The notes under the pieces were generated by a model. That model saw nothing but the letters and a program-made list of their open reading frames with translations, ran no database searches and had not been told where the DNA came from. Shown piece by piece: positions 19,394-28,248 of a stretch of DNA of 64,000 nucleotides. Position 1 is the first letter of the stretch; each line of letters begins with the position of its first letter. Origin of the DNA: Streptomyces collinus Tu 365 (GTDB taxonomy: Bacteria; Actinomycetota; Actinomycetes; Streptomycetales; Streptomycetaceae); the NCBI RefSeq assembly GCF_000444875.1, contig NC_021985.1, positions 1,674,001-1,738,000 on the forward strand. Reading direction: 5' to 3'. The translations under genes were made by a program, and so were the position numbers.

Positions 19394-20077
19394 TCAGACG
19401 GCCCGGTTGCGCCGCCGTGCCAGCTCGTCCGCCGGGTTGTGCCCGACCAGCGTCTCCCCGGTGTCCACCCGCTCGCCGTGCAGCTGTGAGAGCGCGCTTT
19501 CCACGTCCCGCCAGACCACGCCGACGGCGATGCCGAAGATGCCCTGACCGCCCTGGAGCAGCGCGTGGACCTCGTCGGGCGAGGTGCACTCGTACACCGT
19601 CGCGCCGTCACTCATGAGCGTCATGCGCTCCAGGTCGCGGAAACCGCGTTCCCTGAGGTGCTGGACGGCCGTCCGGATGTTCTGCAGCGAGACACCGGTG
19701 TCCAGGAACCGCTTGACGATCTTGAGGACGACGACGTCCCGGAAGCTGTAGAGGCGCTGGGTGCCCGACCCCAAGGCGGGCCGCACGCTCGGCTCGACGA
19801 GCCCGGTGCGGGCCCAGTAGTCCAGTTGCCGGTAGGTGATGCCGGCGGCCGCGCAGGCGGTGGGCCCGCGGTACCCGATCTCCTCGGTCCCCATGGACGC
19901 CGCCCCTCCGCCGTTCGGCACCGCCGTAGGTCGCTGCGGGGCGGGGTCGCTCGCGCTGCCGGGATGGGCGTACCCCCCGCGCGAGCGCGGCTGAGAACTC
20001 GGGGGAGGGTACGGACCGCTCTCCCCGAACCCTCGTCCGGGGGCGCCCCCAGCCGTACCGTCGCCGCTCGTTCTCAC
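19394..20077 (-). CDS. MerR-family transcriptional regulator (Rv1830-like)
   Basis: 227 residues. About 75 disordered Pro/Gly/Ser-rich residues precede a MerR DNA-binding domain (GITYRQLDYWARTGLVEPSV, then RLYSFRDVVVLKIVKRFLD) and a dimerising helix (SLQNIRTAVQHLRERG). The C-terminal domain (TLMSDGATVYECTSPDEVHAL, then QGIFGIAVGVVWRDVESAL) is the one found in mycobacterial Rv1830 homologues. GTG at 20077 has GGAGG six bases upstream. Position next to the bifunctional nuclease and a second MerR gene repeats the mycobacterial order. A near-consensus promoter and an 18-base palindrome lie upstream. The effector is unknown. Confidence 0.88.
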   Translation of the reverse strand: MRTSGDGTAGGAPGRGFGESGPYPPPSSQPRSRGGYAHPGSASDPAPQRPTAVPNGGGAASMGTEEIGYRGPTACAAAGITYRQLDYWARTGLVEPSVRPALGSGTQRLYSFRDVVVLKIVKRFLDTGVSLQNIRTAVQHLRERGFRDLERMTLMSDGATVYECTSPDEVHALLQGGQGIFGIAVGVVWRDVESALSQLHGERVDTGETLVGHNPADELARRRNRAV

Positions 20078-20107
20078 GCCGACCTCCGTCCTTGACCTGC
20101 CTTCTCG

Positions 20108-20136
20108 ACGGTAGGCAGTCACCAGGGGTGCGTCAA
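20108..20136 (-). promoter_or_regulatory. near-consensus promoter of the MerR gene
   Basis: On the minus strand TTGACG (20136-20131) and TACCGT (20113-20108) are separated by exactly 17 bases, a strong housekeeping-type promoter. Transcription would start near 20101, leaving a leader of about 24 bases with the ribosome site. Confidence 0.7.
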
Positions 20137-20145
20137 CGATCGCCA

Positions 20146-20163
20146 CACTCGGCACGCCGAGTG
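20146..20163. promoter_or_regulatory. 18-base perfect palindrome upstream of the MerR promoter
   Basis: CACTCGGC-AC-GCCGAGTG is a perfect inverted repeat ten bases upstream of the -35 box. It could be an operator or activator site for the MerR protein or the end of a terminator for the upstream bifunctional nuclease gene. The MerR promoter spacer is a normal 17 bases and lies outside the repeat, unlike classic MerR operators. Confidence 0.45.
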
Positions 20164-20339
20164 ATAATCACCCTAGGAGTGGTTTCCCGCACCCCACCGC
20201 GGGGAAAGGCTAGCCGAATGCTCTCGCGCAGGGCCGGAGGACGCTCTCAATGGACGGTGGCAATTGCCGTGCCCGCGGCCGCCACGAGGCGCCGTCCCGC
20301 CCTGTCGGCGGACCTGCGGACCGCACGGCCGACCCGGCC

Positions 20340-20813
20340 TCACTGGCTGCTGGTGCCGAAGTCCTCGGGCGAGATCTGGTCGAGGAACTCGCGGAACTTC
20401 TCCACCTCGTCCTCCTGCTCGTCCGGGATCGCGATGCCGGCGTCGTCCAGCACCGAGTCGCTGCCGTAGATCGGCGTCCCGGTGCGCAGGGCGAGCGCTA
20501 TGGCGTCGGAAGGACGGGCGCTCACCTCGACCCCGCTGGCGAAGACCAGCTCCGCGTAGAAGACGCCCTCACGCAGATCCGTGATGCGTACTTCGGTCAG
20601 CTCCTGGCCGACGGCCTCCAGCACGTCCTTGAACAGGTCGTGGGTCAGCGGTCGCGCGGGGGCCATGCCCTGCTGGGCGAAGGCGATCGCCGTCGCCTCC
20701 CCAGGCCCGATCCAGATGGGGAGGTAGCGGTCGCCCCCCACTTCGCGCAGGAGCACGATCGGTTGGTTGGAGGGCATTTCCACCCGGACACCTACGACAT
20801 CGAGCTCGTTCAC
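20340..20813 (-). CDS. bifunctional nuclease family protein (DUF151)
   Basis: 157 residues covering the BFN domain nearly end to end: VVGVRVEMPSNQPIVLLREV, YLPIWIGPGEATAIAFAQQG and VEVSARPSDAIALALRTGTPIY. An acidic C-terminal tail follows. Plant homologues have DNase/RNase activity; the bacterial function is poorly known. The GTG at 20813 lies 6 bases after TAGGGT, so the mRNA is probably leaderless. It sits between two MerR-type genes exactly as Rv1829 does in Mycobacterium tuberculosis, which suggests a shared regulatory role. Confidence 0.9.
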   Translation of the reverse strand: MNELDVVGVRVEMPSNQPIVLLREVGGDRYLPIWIGPGEATAIAFAQQGMAPARPLTHDLFKDVLEAVGQELTEVRITDLREGVFYAELVFASGVEVSARPSDAIALALRTGTPIYGSDSVLDDAGIAIPDEQEDEVEKFREFLDQISPEDFGTSSQ

Positions 20814-20898
20814 ACAGCAACCCTAGGCCGTGCCCGGGACGTTTGGGTAGTCGGGCCGGGAACAGGTGGCCGATCCGGCCGCCGGCGCACCCCGTCGC

Positions 20899-21636
20899 TC
20901 AGGGCAACCGGACGCCCAGCGCCGTCTGCACCAGCGAGGCGTGCAGCCGCATCGTGAGCGCGGCCAGCTCCTTCGCACGGGCCTCGGCGTGCGCGCGGGT
21001 CTGCGGATTGCGGTGGCGCCGCAACGGGGCCACCACCTGGTCCACCAGGCCCGCCTCGCGGTCGGCCGCCGCCTTCATCAGCCGCAGATGGCGCGGCTCG
21101 ATCCCGAACCGGCCCAGTTCGGACACCAGCGAGGCCACCGTCACGGCCTCGGCGTCGTACACCCCGTCCTCCAGGGGAGTGATGAGCCCGTACGACTCCC
21201 ACTCCGCCAGGTCCCCCTCGGCGATGTCCGCGGCGGCCAGCAGCTCGGCCCGCCCGATCCGCGCCACCGTCGCCCGCCCCGGGGGCTCGGGCACGTCCTC
21301 CCCGGTGCGCTGGCGCCCCACCACGGGCAGCGCGACGGCCTCGCCCCGCTCCATGGCGTCCAGGTGCTCGCGGATCACCTTCAGCGGCAGATAGTGGTCC
21401 CGCTGCATCCGCAGGACGTGAGCGAGGCGCTCCACGTCCCCGGCGCTGAACTTGCGGTACCCCGAAGGGGTCCGCTGCGGCTCGATGAGACCCTCCGACT
21501 CCAGGAAACGGATCTTGGAGATCGTGACTTCGGGGAACTCCTCGCGCAGCCGGTTCAGCACCGCGCCGATGCTCATCAGCCCTCTGTCCGTGGCGGCGGT
21601 ACCGCTTCGGGCACCGCCGCTCGGTGTGTGAAGCAT
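20899..21636 (-). CDS. MerR-family regulator, FtsR-like (Rv1828-like)
   Basis: 245 residues. The MerR reading head is clear: LMSIGAVLNRLREEFPEVTISKIRFLES, then GLIEPQRTPSGYRKFSAGD, followed by LAHVLRMQRDHYLPLKVIREHL. A second winged-helix-like half (ARIGRAELLAAADIAEGDLAEWESYGLITP) is typical of the FtsR/Rv1828 group, in which the corynebacterial member activates ftsZ. ATG at 21636 is preceded by AGGGAAGG. It lies 43 bases downstream of the FHA gene and is probably co-transcribed with it. Control of division genes is inference from the relatives. Confidence 0.88.
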   Translation of the reverse strand: MLHTPSGGARSGTAATDRGLMSIGAVLNRLREEFPEVTISKIRFLESEGLIEPQRTPSGYRKFSAGDVERLAHVLRMQRDHYLPLKVIREHLDAMERGEAVALPVVGRQRTGEDVPEPPGRATVARIGRAELLAAADIAEGDLAEWESYGLITPLEDGVYDAEAVTVASLVSELGRFGIEPRHLRLMKAAADREAGLVDQVVAPLRRHRNPQTRAHAEARAKELAALTMRLHASLVQTALGVRLP

Positions 21637-21679
21637 GGACCTTCCCTGGGGGTCGTCCCCCCGGACGGAGTCCGGAGGG

Positions 21680-22510
21680 TCAGATGCCCTGCCGGCTCGC
21701 GTAGAAGACCAGCCGGTACTTGCCGATCTGCACCTCGTCACCGTTCGACAGAGCCACCTGGTCGATCCGCTCCCGGTTGACGTACGTGCCGTTCAGGCTG
21801 CCCACGTCGGCCACCGTGAACGAACCGTCCCCGGCCCGCCGGAACTCCACGTGCCGGCGGGAGACCGTCACGTCGTCCAGGAAGATGTCGCTCTGCGGGT
21901 GCCGGCCGGCCGTGGTCAGGTCGCTGTCCAGCAGGAAGCGGCTGCCCGAGTTCGGGCCCCGCCGCACCACCAGCAGCGCCGAACCCAGCGGCAGCGCGTC
22001 GACCGCGGCCTGCGCCTCGGGCGAGAGCATCGGCATCTGCGTCTGACCGGTCACCTCGGCGTCGTAGGCCTCGATACCGGAGATGGAAATCGTGGAGGTG
22101 GTCTCGGACGCGCGCTCCGGCGTCACACCGGGACGCAGCGGCGCGCCGCAGTTCGAGCAGAAGCGCGCGTTCTCCGCGTTGCGGTTACCGCACCTCGTAC
22201 ACACCAGGGCCGACATGGACGGATCCTCCTGCCGCGGCTGCCCCGCGGGGGCGTTGGAAGCATACGGGCCTGGAGCGAACCCTCCACCCGCACTCGAGGT
22301 CGACGGTTGCCCGAAACCTATGCCGCCGGACTGGGCAGGGTCAACAGACGCCGCGCCCTGACCTCCGGAAATGTCACCGCCCGGACCAGCCACCTGGTCC
22401 CGGAACAGCGGACGCTGGCCCTCGGCGTCAGGCTCTGCGCGATGACGAGCGGTCGCGTTGTCGCTGCCCTCTCGTGCGCTCTTGCCGAACAACTTCGCAA
22501 ACAACTTCAC
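21680..22510 (-). CDS. FHA domain protein with zinc ribbon, GarA/OdhI-like
   Basis: 276 residues. The C-terminal FHA domain (about 185-262) has the phosphothreonine-binding residues in AGRHPQSDIF, VSRRHVEF and SLNGTYVN. Before it is a four-Cys zinc ribbon (Cys104, 107, 118, 121) and the ETTS motif (136-139), the conserved site phosphorylated by PknB/PknG-type kinases in GarA and OdhI. These proteins switch 2-oxoglutarate metabolism when unphosphorylated. The 100-residue Gly/Pro/Ser-rich N terminus and zinc ribbon are extra compared with the mycobacterial protein (162 residues). GTG at 22510 has AAGGGG upstream; translation from Met99 would give a GarA-like core. Confidence 0.9.
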   Translation of the reverse strand: MKLFAKLFGKSAREGSDNATARHRAEPDAEGQRPLFRDQVAGPGGDISGGQGAASVDPAQSGGIGFGQPSTSSAGGGFAPGPYASNAPAGQPRQEDPSMSALVCTRCGNRNAENARFCSNCGAPLRPGVTPERASETTSTISISGIEAYDAEVTGQTQMPMLSPEAQAAVDALPLGSALLVVRRGPNSGSRFLLDSDLTTAGRHPQSDIFLDDVTVSRRHVEFRRAGDGSFTVADVGSLNGTYVNRERIDQVALSNGDEVQIGKYRLVFYASRQGI

Positions 22511-22700
22511 GGGCGATTCCCCTTGACCGAAACAGACCCGCCCGTGGGGCAGGACGAACCCTGATTGCCTACACCGGCCGACCCGGACATCCTGACAACG
22601 TCCGTAGCCACCAGACAGTTTCCACCACGCACCGCCCCATCGGTGCGTCGACCCCCCGCAACCTCATGCCCGTGCCGGACGTCCCCCATGCACCGACGGT

Positions 22701-23537
22701 TCACTGGGAGGACGACCGAGCGTAGTCAGGCTGCTTCACCTGCCGCAAGGCATCCACGACGATCTTGCCGGACCGCTCGACGGTCACCGTGGCCTGCTCC
22801 TTCTCCAGTGTCTGCACCACACCTCCGGGGATGTTGAGCGCCGGCTCCAGATCCTGCGACTTGCCGATGACCTTGAAACGATAGGGGGCGTTGATCTTGT
22901 TCCCGTCGACGCTCACGCTCTTGCCGGCGTCGCTGAAATACGTGCCCGCGACGACACGCACCCCGTTGACCTGAATCGCCTCCGCACCGGCCGCGCGCAA
23001 CTCCTGGATCGCGTCGAGCAGCATGTCCGCCTTGACCGTTCCCTTCGTGTCCTCGATCGTCATCGTGATGCCGGGACCCTGCGCCGCCACACTCCCCGTC
23101 AGGATGCCGAGTTGCCGTTCCTTCTCGGCGGTCTGCCGGCGGGCCTCCGCCGCCTGGTCGGAGCTGCTCTGAAGTTCCTGGCGCTGCTTGTCGAGTCCCT
23201 GCTTCTCGTCCTGAAGACGCTGCGTACGGGAATCCAGTTCATCGAGAATACGAACAAGATCTTCCTGACGTGCCCCGCGCAGCGCGCCGTCGCTGTCGCT
23301 GTTCGACGCCACCTGCACGGCCAGCCCGAAACCGAGACCGAAGAGCAGCAGCGCCACGATGAGTTGGGCACGCGTGATCCGCAGCGGCCACAGCCCCTTG
23401 ACCAGCCGCTGACGCCCGGTGAGCGACGCCTCGGCGTCCTCGGTGGCCGGCCGCTCGGGCTCGGGAGCCGCGGGCGGCACCTCGTCGGGCAGTTCCCTGC
23501 GCAGCCTGTTCTCCGGCTGCTCGTCCTGGTTGCTCAT
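22701..23537 (-). CDS. DUF881 family membrane-anchored protein
   Basis: 278 residues. A cytoplasmic charged N terminus of about 55 residues is followed by one membrane span (AQLIVALLLFGLGFGLAVQV). A coiled coil follows (ILDELDSRTQRLQDEKQGLD through TAEKERQLG), then the extracytoplasmic DUF881 domain (GPGITMTIEDTKGTVKADMLLDAIQELR, AEAIQVNGVRVV). A role in envelope or division-site organisation is suspected for the family but unproven. An upstream GTG (23546) overlaps the stop of the DUF1290 gene; ATG at 23537 is preferred. It belongs to the same operon as the next two genes. Confidence 0.88.
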   Translation of the reverse strand: MSNQDEQPENRLRRELPDEVPPAAPEPERPATEDAEASLTGRQRLVKGLWPLRITRAQLIVALLLFGLGFGLAVQVASNSDSDGALRGARQEDLVRILDELDSRTQRLQDEKQGLDKQRQELQSSSDQAAEARRQTAEKERQLGILTGSVAAQGPGITMTIEDTKGTVKADMLLDAIQELRAAGAEAIQVNGVRVVAGTYFSDAGKSVSVDGNKINAPYRFKVIGKSQDLEPALNIPGGVVQTLEKEQATVTVERSGKIVVDALRQVKQPDYARSSSQ

Positions 23538-23542
23538 CGGTA

Positions 23543-23875
23543 TCACGCCCGGAAGACGTGCCGCCGGATCGCCGCGGCGTTGGAGAAGATCCGGATACCG
23601 AGCACGACCACGACACCCGTGGACAGCTGCGCGCCCACGCCCAACTTGTCGCCCAGGAACACGATCAGCGCGGCCACCACCACGTTCGACAGGAACGACA
23701 CCACGAAGACCTTGTCGTCGAAGATGCCGTCCAGCATGGCCCGCAGACCACCGAACACGGCGTCCAGCGCCGCCACGACGGCGATCGGCAGATAAGGCTC
23801 GACCACCGCCGGAACCTCAGGCCGGACCAACAAGCCGGCCACGACTCCCACGACGAGGCCCAGTACGGCGATCAC
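23543..23875 (-). CDS. small basic membrane protein, DUF1290
   Basis: 110 residues, almost entirely hydrophobic, with three or four membrane spans (IAVLGLVVGVVAGLLV; EPYLPIAVVAALDAVFGGLRAML; VVSFLSNVVVAALIVFLG). The C terminus is basic (IRRHVFRA). DUF1290 (Sbp) is always found beside DUF881 genes in actinobacteria and Firmicutes, so the three proteins likely form one membrane complex. GTG at 23875 overlaps the stop of the upstream DUF881 gene (GTGA), showing translational coupling. Confidence 0.9.
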   Translation of the reverse strand: MIAVLGLVVGVVAGLLVRPEVPAVVEPYLPIAVVAALDAVFGGLRAMLDGIFDDKVFVVSFLSNVVVAALIVFLGDKLGVGAQLSTGVVVVLGIRIFSNAAAIRRHVFRA

Positions 23876-24798
23876 GATGTGCCCTTCTCAGTCTTCTCGG
23901 CGTTCCCGGACGCTGGCTCTGCTGTTCGTACGATCACACTCGGCGCGGAGGGCAACCGGACGTCGCTCTCCGTGGAGATGGTGGCGCGGATGGCGAAGTT
24001 CTGCTCCAGAGCATGCAGATAGAGCCCGTCCGCACTGTTCTGGAACCTGTTGCCCAGCCGCTCGCCGTCCCCCACCGCCAGCACCGTGTACGGCGGCACC
24101 AGCGGCTTGTTGTCGACCAGTATCGCGTCACCGGCCGCCCTGATCGCGGACAGGGCCGTCAGCCGCTGCCCGTTGATCGACACCGCCTCGGCACCCGAGG
24201 ACCACAGCCCGTTGACCACACGCTGCATGTCACGGTCGCGCACCCGCCCGGTGTCGGAGAAACCGGAGGTCTCGCGCGGGTTCGTACCGTCTCCCCCGCT
24301 GCTCGCCGCCTTGGCGTCGTCCACCACGAGCTTCACCCCGGGACCGTGCACCGCGGTGGCCCCGGACAGGACGCCCACCAGGTCCGCGTCGGCGCTGCCG
24401 CCGCTCTGCCTCAGCGCCGTCCGCTGGCGCGCGCCGACGTCGTCGCGCAACCGGTCGACGTCCTTCTGCAGCTGGTCCGCGGCCGCCGTCTCCCGGTCGA
24501 TCCGGTCGATCAGCTCCTGCCGCTCCTTGGCCACCGTGGGCGCCGCGACACGCGCCTGCGCCGCGCCCACGGTCACGACCAGTGCGGCCAGGACCAGCCC
24601 GGCCGCCAGGACCAGCTTCGCCCTGAGGGTCCTGGGCAGTCCCCCTTCGCCCCGGGACTGCCTGCGGGCGGCGGCCTCGGCGTACCCGTCGTCGAGGCTG
24701 TGGTCCATGACGTTGGTGATCAACGACATGGAGGCATCGGGACGCCGCGGCGGCGAGGGGCTGCTCCGAACGGGGGGTGGCTGCGGCATGCCGCACAT
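23872..24798 (-). CDS. DUF881 family membrane-anchored protein
   Basis: 308 residues. A cytoplasmic N terminus of about 65 residues, one membrane span (LVLAAGLVLAALVVTVGAAQA), a coiled coil (AKERQELIDRIDRETAAADQ) and the DUF881 domain (AVHGPGVKLVVDDAK, VNGLWSSGAEAVSINGQRL) are seen in this order. It is paralogous to the gene two positions downstream. The start is uncertain: ATG at 24798 or 24789, neither with a strong ribosome site. It opens the DUF881-DUF1290-DUF881 triple found as Rv1823-1825 in mycobacteria. Confidence 0.86.
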   Translation of the reverse strand: MCGMPQPPPVRSSPSPPRRPDASMSLITNVMDHSLDDGYAEAAARRQSRGEGGLPRTLRAKLVLAAGLVLAALVVTVGAAQARVAAPTVAKERQELIDRIDRETAAADQLQKDVDRLRDDVGARQRTALRQSGGSADADLVGVLSGATAVHGPGVKLVVDDAKAASSGGDGTNPRETSGFSDTGRVRDRDMQRVVNGLWSSGAEAVSINGQRLTALSAIRAAGDAILVDNKPLVPPYTVLAVGDGERLGNRFQNSADGLYLHALEQNFAIRATISTESDVRLPSAPSVIVRTAEPASGNAEKTEKGTS

Positions 24799-24922
24799 CG
24801 TCGCACGTCGCGAGCAGTACCTCCGAATGGCCCCTCCGGCGTGCCGGACAGGCCCCCTTGGGGACACTTGTCCGGCACGCGCGCGTGCGGTGCCTTTTGC
24901 CGCCCGGAGCTGCTGGTTCCGC

Positions 24923-27418
24923 CTAGCGGCCGGCGCTGTCCACCACGGCCGACCACTCGTCCAGCAGCGCCTGCGCGGAGGCGTCGTCCGGGCCCTCGGC
25001 CCACAGATGGGTGACGGCCTCGGCCGGGTCGGGCAGCACCATGACCCAGCGCCCGTCGCTCTCCACGACCCGCACACCGTCCGTCGTGTCGACGGAGCGG
25101 TCTCCCGCCGCCTCGACGACCCGCCGCATCACCAGGCCCTTGACGGCCCACGGGGTCGCCAGGTCCCGCTTCAGGACGTGCGCCCGCGGAATCCGCGCGT
25201 CGATCTGGCTCAGGGTGAGCTGGGTGCGCGCCACCAGACCGATCAGCCGCACGAACGCCGCCGTGCCGTCGTAGACACCGCTGAACTCGGGGACGATGAA
25301 CCCGCCCATGCCGTCGCCACCGAAGATCGTGCCCTCTTCGCGGCCCACCCGGGTGAGGTCGTCCGGAGACGTGGTCGTCCACTCGACCTGCGTACCGTGA
25401 TACGCCGCCACCTGCTCGGCGATCCGGGTCGTGGTGACCGGAAGGGCCACCCGCCCGCTGCGCCGCTCGGCGGCCACCAGGTCCAGCATGACCAGCAGAG
25501 CCCGGTCGTCCTCGATGATCCGCCCCTTCTCGTCCACGAGCGACAGCCGCTCGCCGACGGGGTCGAACCGGACGCCGAACGCGGCCCTGGACGACGCCAC
25601 GATCTCCCCGAGCCGCACCAGCCCGCTGCGCCGCATCTCGGTGGTCTCCGTGGGCCGGGACTCGTCGAGACCGGGGTTGATCGTCAGCGAGTCCACGCCG
25701 AGCTTGCCCAGCAGGCTCGGCAGGACGAGGCCGGCGCTGCCGTTGGAGGCGTCCACGACGACCTTGAGGCCGGACTCCGCTATGCCCGTCGTGTCGACGT
25801 TGCGCAGCAGCGAGCCCGTGTACGAGTCGAAGACGCTCGCCGGGAAGTACAGGTCACCGATCTCGCCGGGGAACGCCCGGCGGTACTCCTGCCGCGCGAA
25901 GATGCGGTCCAGCTTGCGCTGACCGCCCTGGGACAGGTCCGCGCCCTGCCCGTCGAAGAACATGATGTCGACGGAGTCCGGCACGCCCGGCGACGTACGG
26001 ATCATGATGCCGCCGGCGCTGCCGCGCGCGGTCTGCTGCCGCGCCACGGGCAGCGGCACGTTCTCCAGGTCGCGTACGTCGATGGCACTGGCCTGGAGCG
26101 CCGAGATCACCGCACGCTTGAGCGCTCGCGCGCCTCGGGAATGGTCTCGGGCGGTGGTGACCGTCGACCCCTTCTTCAGCGTGGTCGCGTAGGCTCCGGC
26201 CAGCCGTACGGCCAGCTCGGGCGTGATCTCCACGTTGAGGATGCCGCTGACACCGCGGGCGCCGAAGAGGTTCGCCTGTCCTCTGGACTCCCAGATGACC
26301 GAGGTGTTGACGAAGGCGCCGGCCTCGATGGTCTTGAACGGGTAGACCCGCACATTGCCCTGAACGATCGATTCTTCACCGATCAGGCACTCGTCACCGA
26401 TGACCGCGCCGTCCTCGATGCGGGCCGCCCGCATGATGTCGGTGTTCTTCCCGACGACGCAGCCGCGCAGGTTGCTGTGCTGGCCGACGTACACGTTGTC
26501 GTGCACGACCGCCTTGTGCAGGAAGGCACCGCTCTTGACGACGACGTTGGAGCCGACGACGGTGTGTTCGCGGATCTCGGCGCCGGCCTCCACCTTGGCG
26601 TAGTCGCCGATGTAGAGCGGTCCGCGGAGTACCGCGTCGGGGTGCACCTCGGCACCCTCGGCGACCCAGACGCCCGGGGAGATCTCGAATCCGTCGATGT
26701 CGACGTCGACCTTGCCCTCGAGCACGTCGGCCTGGGCCTTGACGTAGCTCTCGTGCGTGCCGACGTCCTCCCAGTAGCCCTCGGCGACGTACCCGTAGAT
26801 GGGCTTGCCTTCCTTCATGAGCTGCGGGAAGACATCTCCGGACCAGTCGACGGACACGTCCGCCTCGACGTAGTCGAAGACCTCGGGCTCCATCACGTAG
26901 ATGCCCGTGTTCACCGTGTCGGAGAAGACCTGCCCCCAGGTCGGCTTCTCGAGGAAACGCTCGACCTTGCCTTCCTCGTCGACGATGGTGATACCGAACT
27001 CCAGCGGATTGGGCACCCTGGTCAGGCAGACCGTGACCAGCGCGCCCTTCTCCTTGTGGAAATTGATCAGGTCCGTGAGGTCGAAGTCGGTCAGGGCATC
27101 GCCGGAGATGACGAGGAACGCGTCGTCCTTCAACGCCTCCTCGGCGTTCTTGACGCTGCCGGCGGTACCGAGTGGCTTCTCCTCGTTGGCATACGTGAGC
27201 TCCATTCCGAGCTCGTCGCCGTCGCCGAAGTAGTTCTTGACGAGCGATGCCAGGAACTGCACGGTGACCACGGTCTCGTTGAGCCCATGCCTTTTGAGCA
27301 GCCGCAGCACATGCTCCATGATCGGCCGGTTGGCCACCGGAAGGAGCGGCTTGGGCATGCTGGAGGTCATAGGGCGAAGGCGAGTGCCTTCGCCACCGGC
27401 CATCACGACGGCCTTCAT
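24923..27418 (-). CDS. mannose-1-phosphate guanylyltransferase-like protein fused to a phosphomannomutase-like domain
   Basis: 831 residues in three parts. Residues 1-235 are a nucleotidyltransferase ([18 protein letters not shown], then [17 protein letters not shown]). About 250-360 is a left-handed beta-helix of hexapeptide repeats ([20 protein letters not shown]). About 375-831 is a phosphohexomutase fold in degenerate form: the catalytic-Ser loop reads [16 protein letters not shown] instead of TASHNP-like, and the metal loop reads [15 protein letters not shown] instead of DGDGDR. The N-terminal part should make NDP-sugars, probably GDP-mannose; the mutase half may be regulatory only. AGGAGG lies 11 bases before the ATG. 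It sits between the DUF881 block and the phosphatidyltransferase gene. Confidence 0.85.
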   Translation of the reverse strand: MKAVVMAGGEGTRLRPMTSSMPKPLLPVANRPIMEHVLRLLKRHGLNETVVTVQFLASLVKNYFGDGDELGMELTYANEEKPLGTAGSVKNAEEALKDDAFLVISGDALTDFDLTDLINFHKEKGALVTVCLTRVPNPLEFGITIVDEEGKVERFLEKPTWGQVFSDTVNTGIYVMEPEVFDYVEADVSVDWSGDVFPQLMKEGKPIYGYVAEGYWEDVGTHESYVKAQADVLEGKVDVDIDGFEISPGVWVAEGAEVHPDAVLRGPLYIGDYAKVEAGAEIREHTVVGSNVVVKSGAFLHKAVVHDNVYVGQHSNLRGCVVGKNTDIMRAARIEDGAVIGDECLIGEESIVQGNVRVYPFKTIEAGAFVNTSVIWESRGQANLFGARGVSGILNVEITPELAVRLAGAYATTLKKGSTVTTARDHSRGARALKRAVISALQASAIDVRDLENVPLPVARQQTARGSAGGIMIRTSPGVPDSVDIMFFDGQGADLSQGGQRKLDRIFARQEYRRAFPGEIGDLYFPASVFDSYTGSLLRNVDTTGIAESGLKVVVDASNGSAGLVLPSLLGKLGVDSLTINPGLDESRPTETTEMRRSGLVRLGEIVASSRAAFGVRFDPVGERLSLVDEKGRIIEDDRALLVMLDLVAAERRSGRVALPVTTTRIAEQVAAYHGTQVEWTTTSPDDLTRVGREEGTIFGGDGMGGFIVPEFSGVYDGTAAFVRLIGLVARTQLTLSQIDARIPRAHVLKRDLATPWAVKGLVMRRVVEAAGDRSVDTTDGVRVVESDGRWVMVLPDPAEAVTHLWAEGPDDASAQALLDEWSAVVDSAGR

Positions 27419-27531
27419 GTCGGGAGCGTCCTCCTAAAGAGACGACGGTCTAGCCGACTTCACCCATCGAGATTGTCCCGCAGTTTTGGGCAGCGGGCCA
27501 TCGGGCCACTATGTCCGGACAATCGATGAGC

Positions 27532-28140
27532 TCAATCGGTCACGGCGTCCGCGCGAACCAGGCGACGGACTTGTACCACGTAGAGCACTCCTGCCCACCA
27601 ATAGAGGGTTGTACCCCACCCTGCGAACGCCCATCCGAAAACAGCGGCGAGTGACGCGATCCACCCCTTTCCGTCACTGAGCAGCAGCAACGGGAAGGCG
27701 TACATCAGGTTGAACGTGGCGGCCTTCCCGAGGAAGTTCACCTGCGGCGGCGGATAGCCGTGGCGCCTGAGGATCCCCACCATCACCAGCAGCATCAGCT
27801 CCCGCGCCAGCAGAAGGGCGGTGAGCCAGACCGGGAGGATCTCCCGCCAGGTGAGGCCCAGCAGCGTCGTGAGGACGTACAGCCGGTCGGCCGCGGGGTC
27901 GAGGAGCCGGCCCAGGCTGCTGATCTGGTTCCAGCGCCGGGCGAGCTTGCCGTCGAGATAGTCGCTGACCCCACTGAACGCGAGCACCAGGAGGGCCCAG
28001 CCGTCACTCTGGGGGCCACCGAACTCGGGCCTGAGGATCAGCCACAGGAAGACCGGTACGCCGACGAGCCGGGCCATGCTGAGGATGTTGGGGATGGTGA
28101 GCACCCGGTCCGTCTGGACGCGGGTCTCCTGGACCTCCAC
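27532..28140 (-). CDS. CDP-alcohol phosphatidyltransferase (PgsA2-like)
   Basis: 202 residues with about five membrane spans. The family motif DG-x2-AR-x8-G-x3-D-x3-D is complete in DGKLARRWNQISSLGR then LLDPAAD. It transfers a phosphatidyl group from CDP-diacylglycerol to an alcohol. The acceptor (glycerol phosphate, inositol phosphate or cardiolipin precursor) cannot be told from the sequence; position matches mycobacterial pgsA2 (Rv1822). The GTG at 28140 has AGGAGG seven bases upstream; longer frames lack a ribosome site. It is the first gene of the minus-strand block after the rRNA terminator. Confidence 0.88.
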   Translation of the reverse strand: MEVQETRVQTDRVLTIPNILSMARLVGVPVFLWLILRPEFGGPQSDGWALLVLAFSGVSDYLDGKLARRWNQISSLGRLLDPAADRLYVLTTLLGLTWREILPVWLTALLLARELMLLVMVGILRRHGYPPPQVNFLGKAATFNLMYAFPLLLLSDGKGWIASLAAVFGWAFAGWGTTLYWWAGVLYVVQVRRLVRADAVTD

Positions 28141-28196
28141 CCGGGGGCCTCCTGTGCGAAACGAGCCAACGATGCCCCCTGACCCTACCTCAACGC

Positions 28197-28239
28197 AAAA
28201 AAGCTCCGGCCCCTGGGCATTGCCCAAGAGCCGGAGCTT
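28197..28239 (-). terminator. rRNA operon terminator
   Basis: On the minus strand AAGCTCCGGC (28239-28230) pairs with GCCGGAGCTT (28210-28201) around an inner TGGGCA/TGCCCA hairpin and ends in six T residues (28202-28197). It lies just past the 5S gene and is a classic intrinsic terminator. Confidence 0.9.
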
Positions 28240-28248
28240 CAAAAGGAG

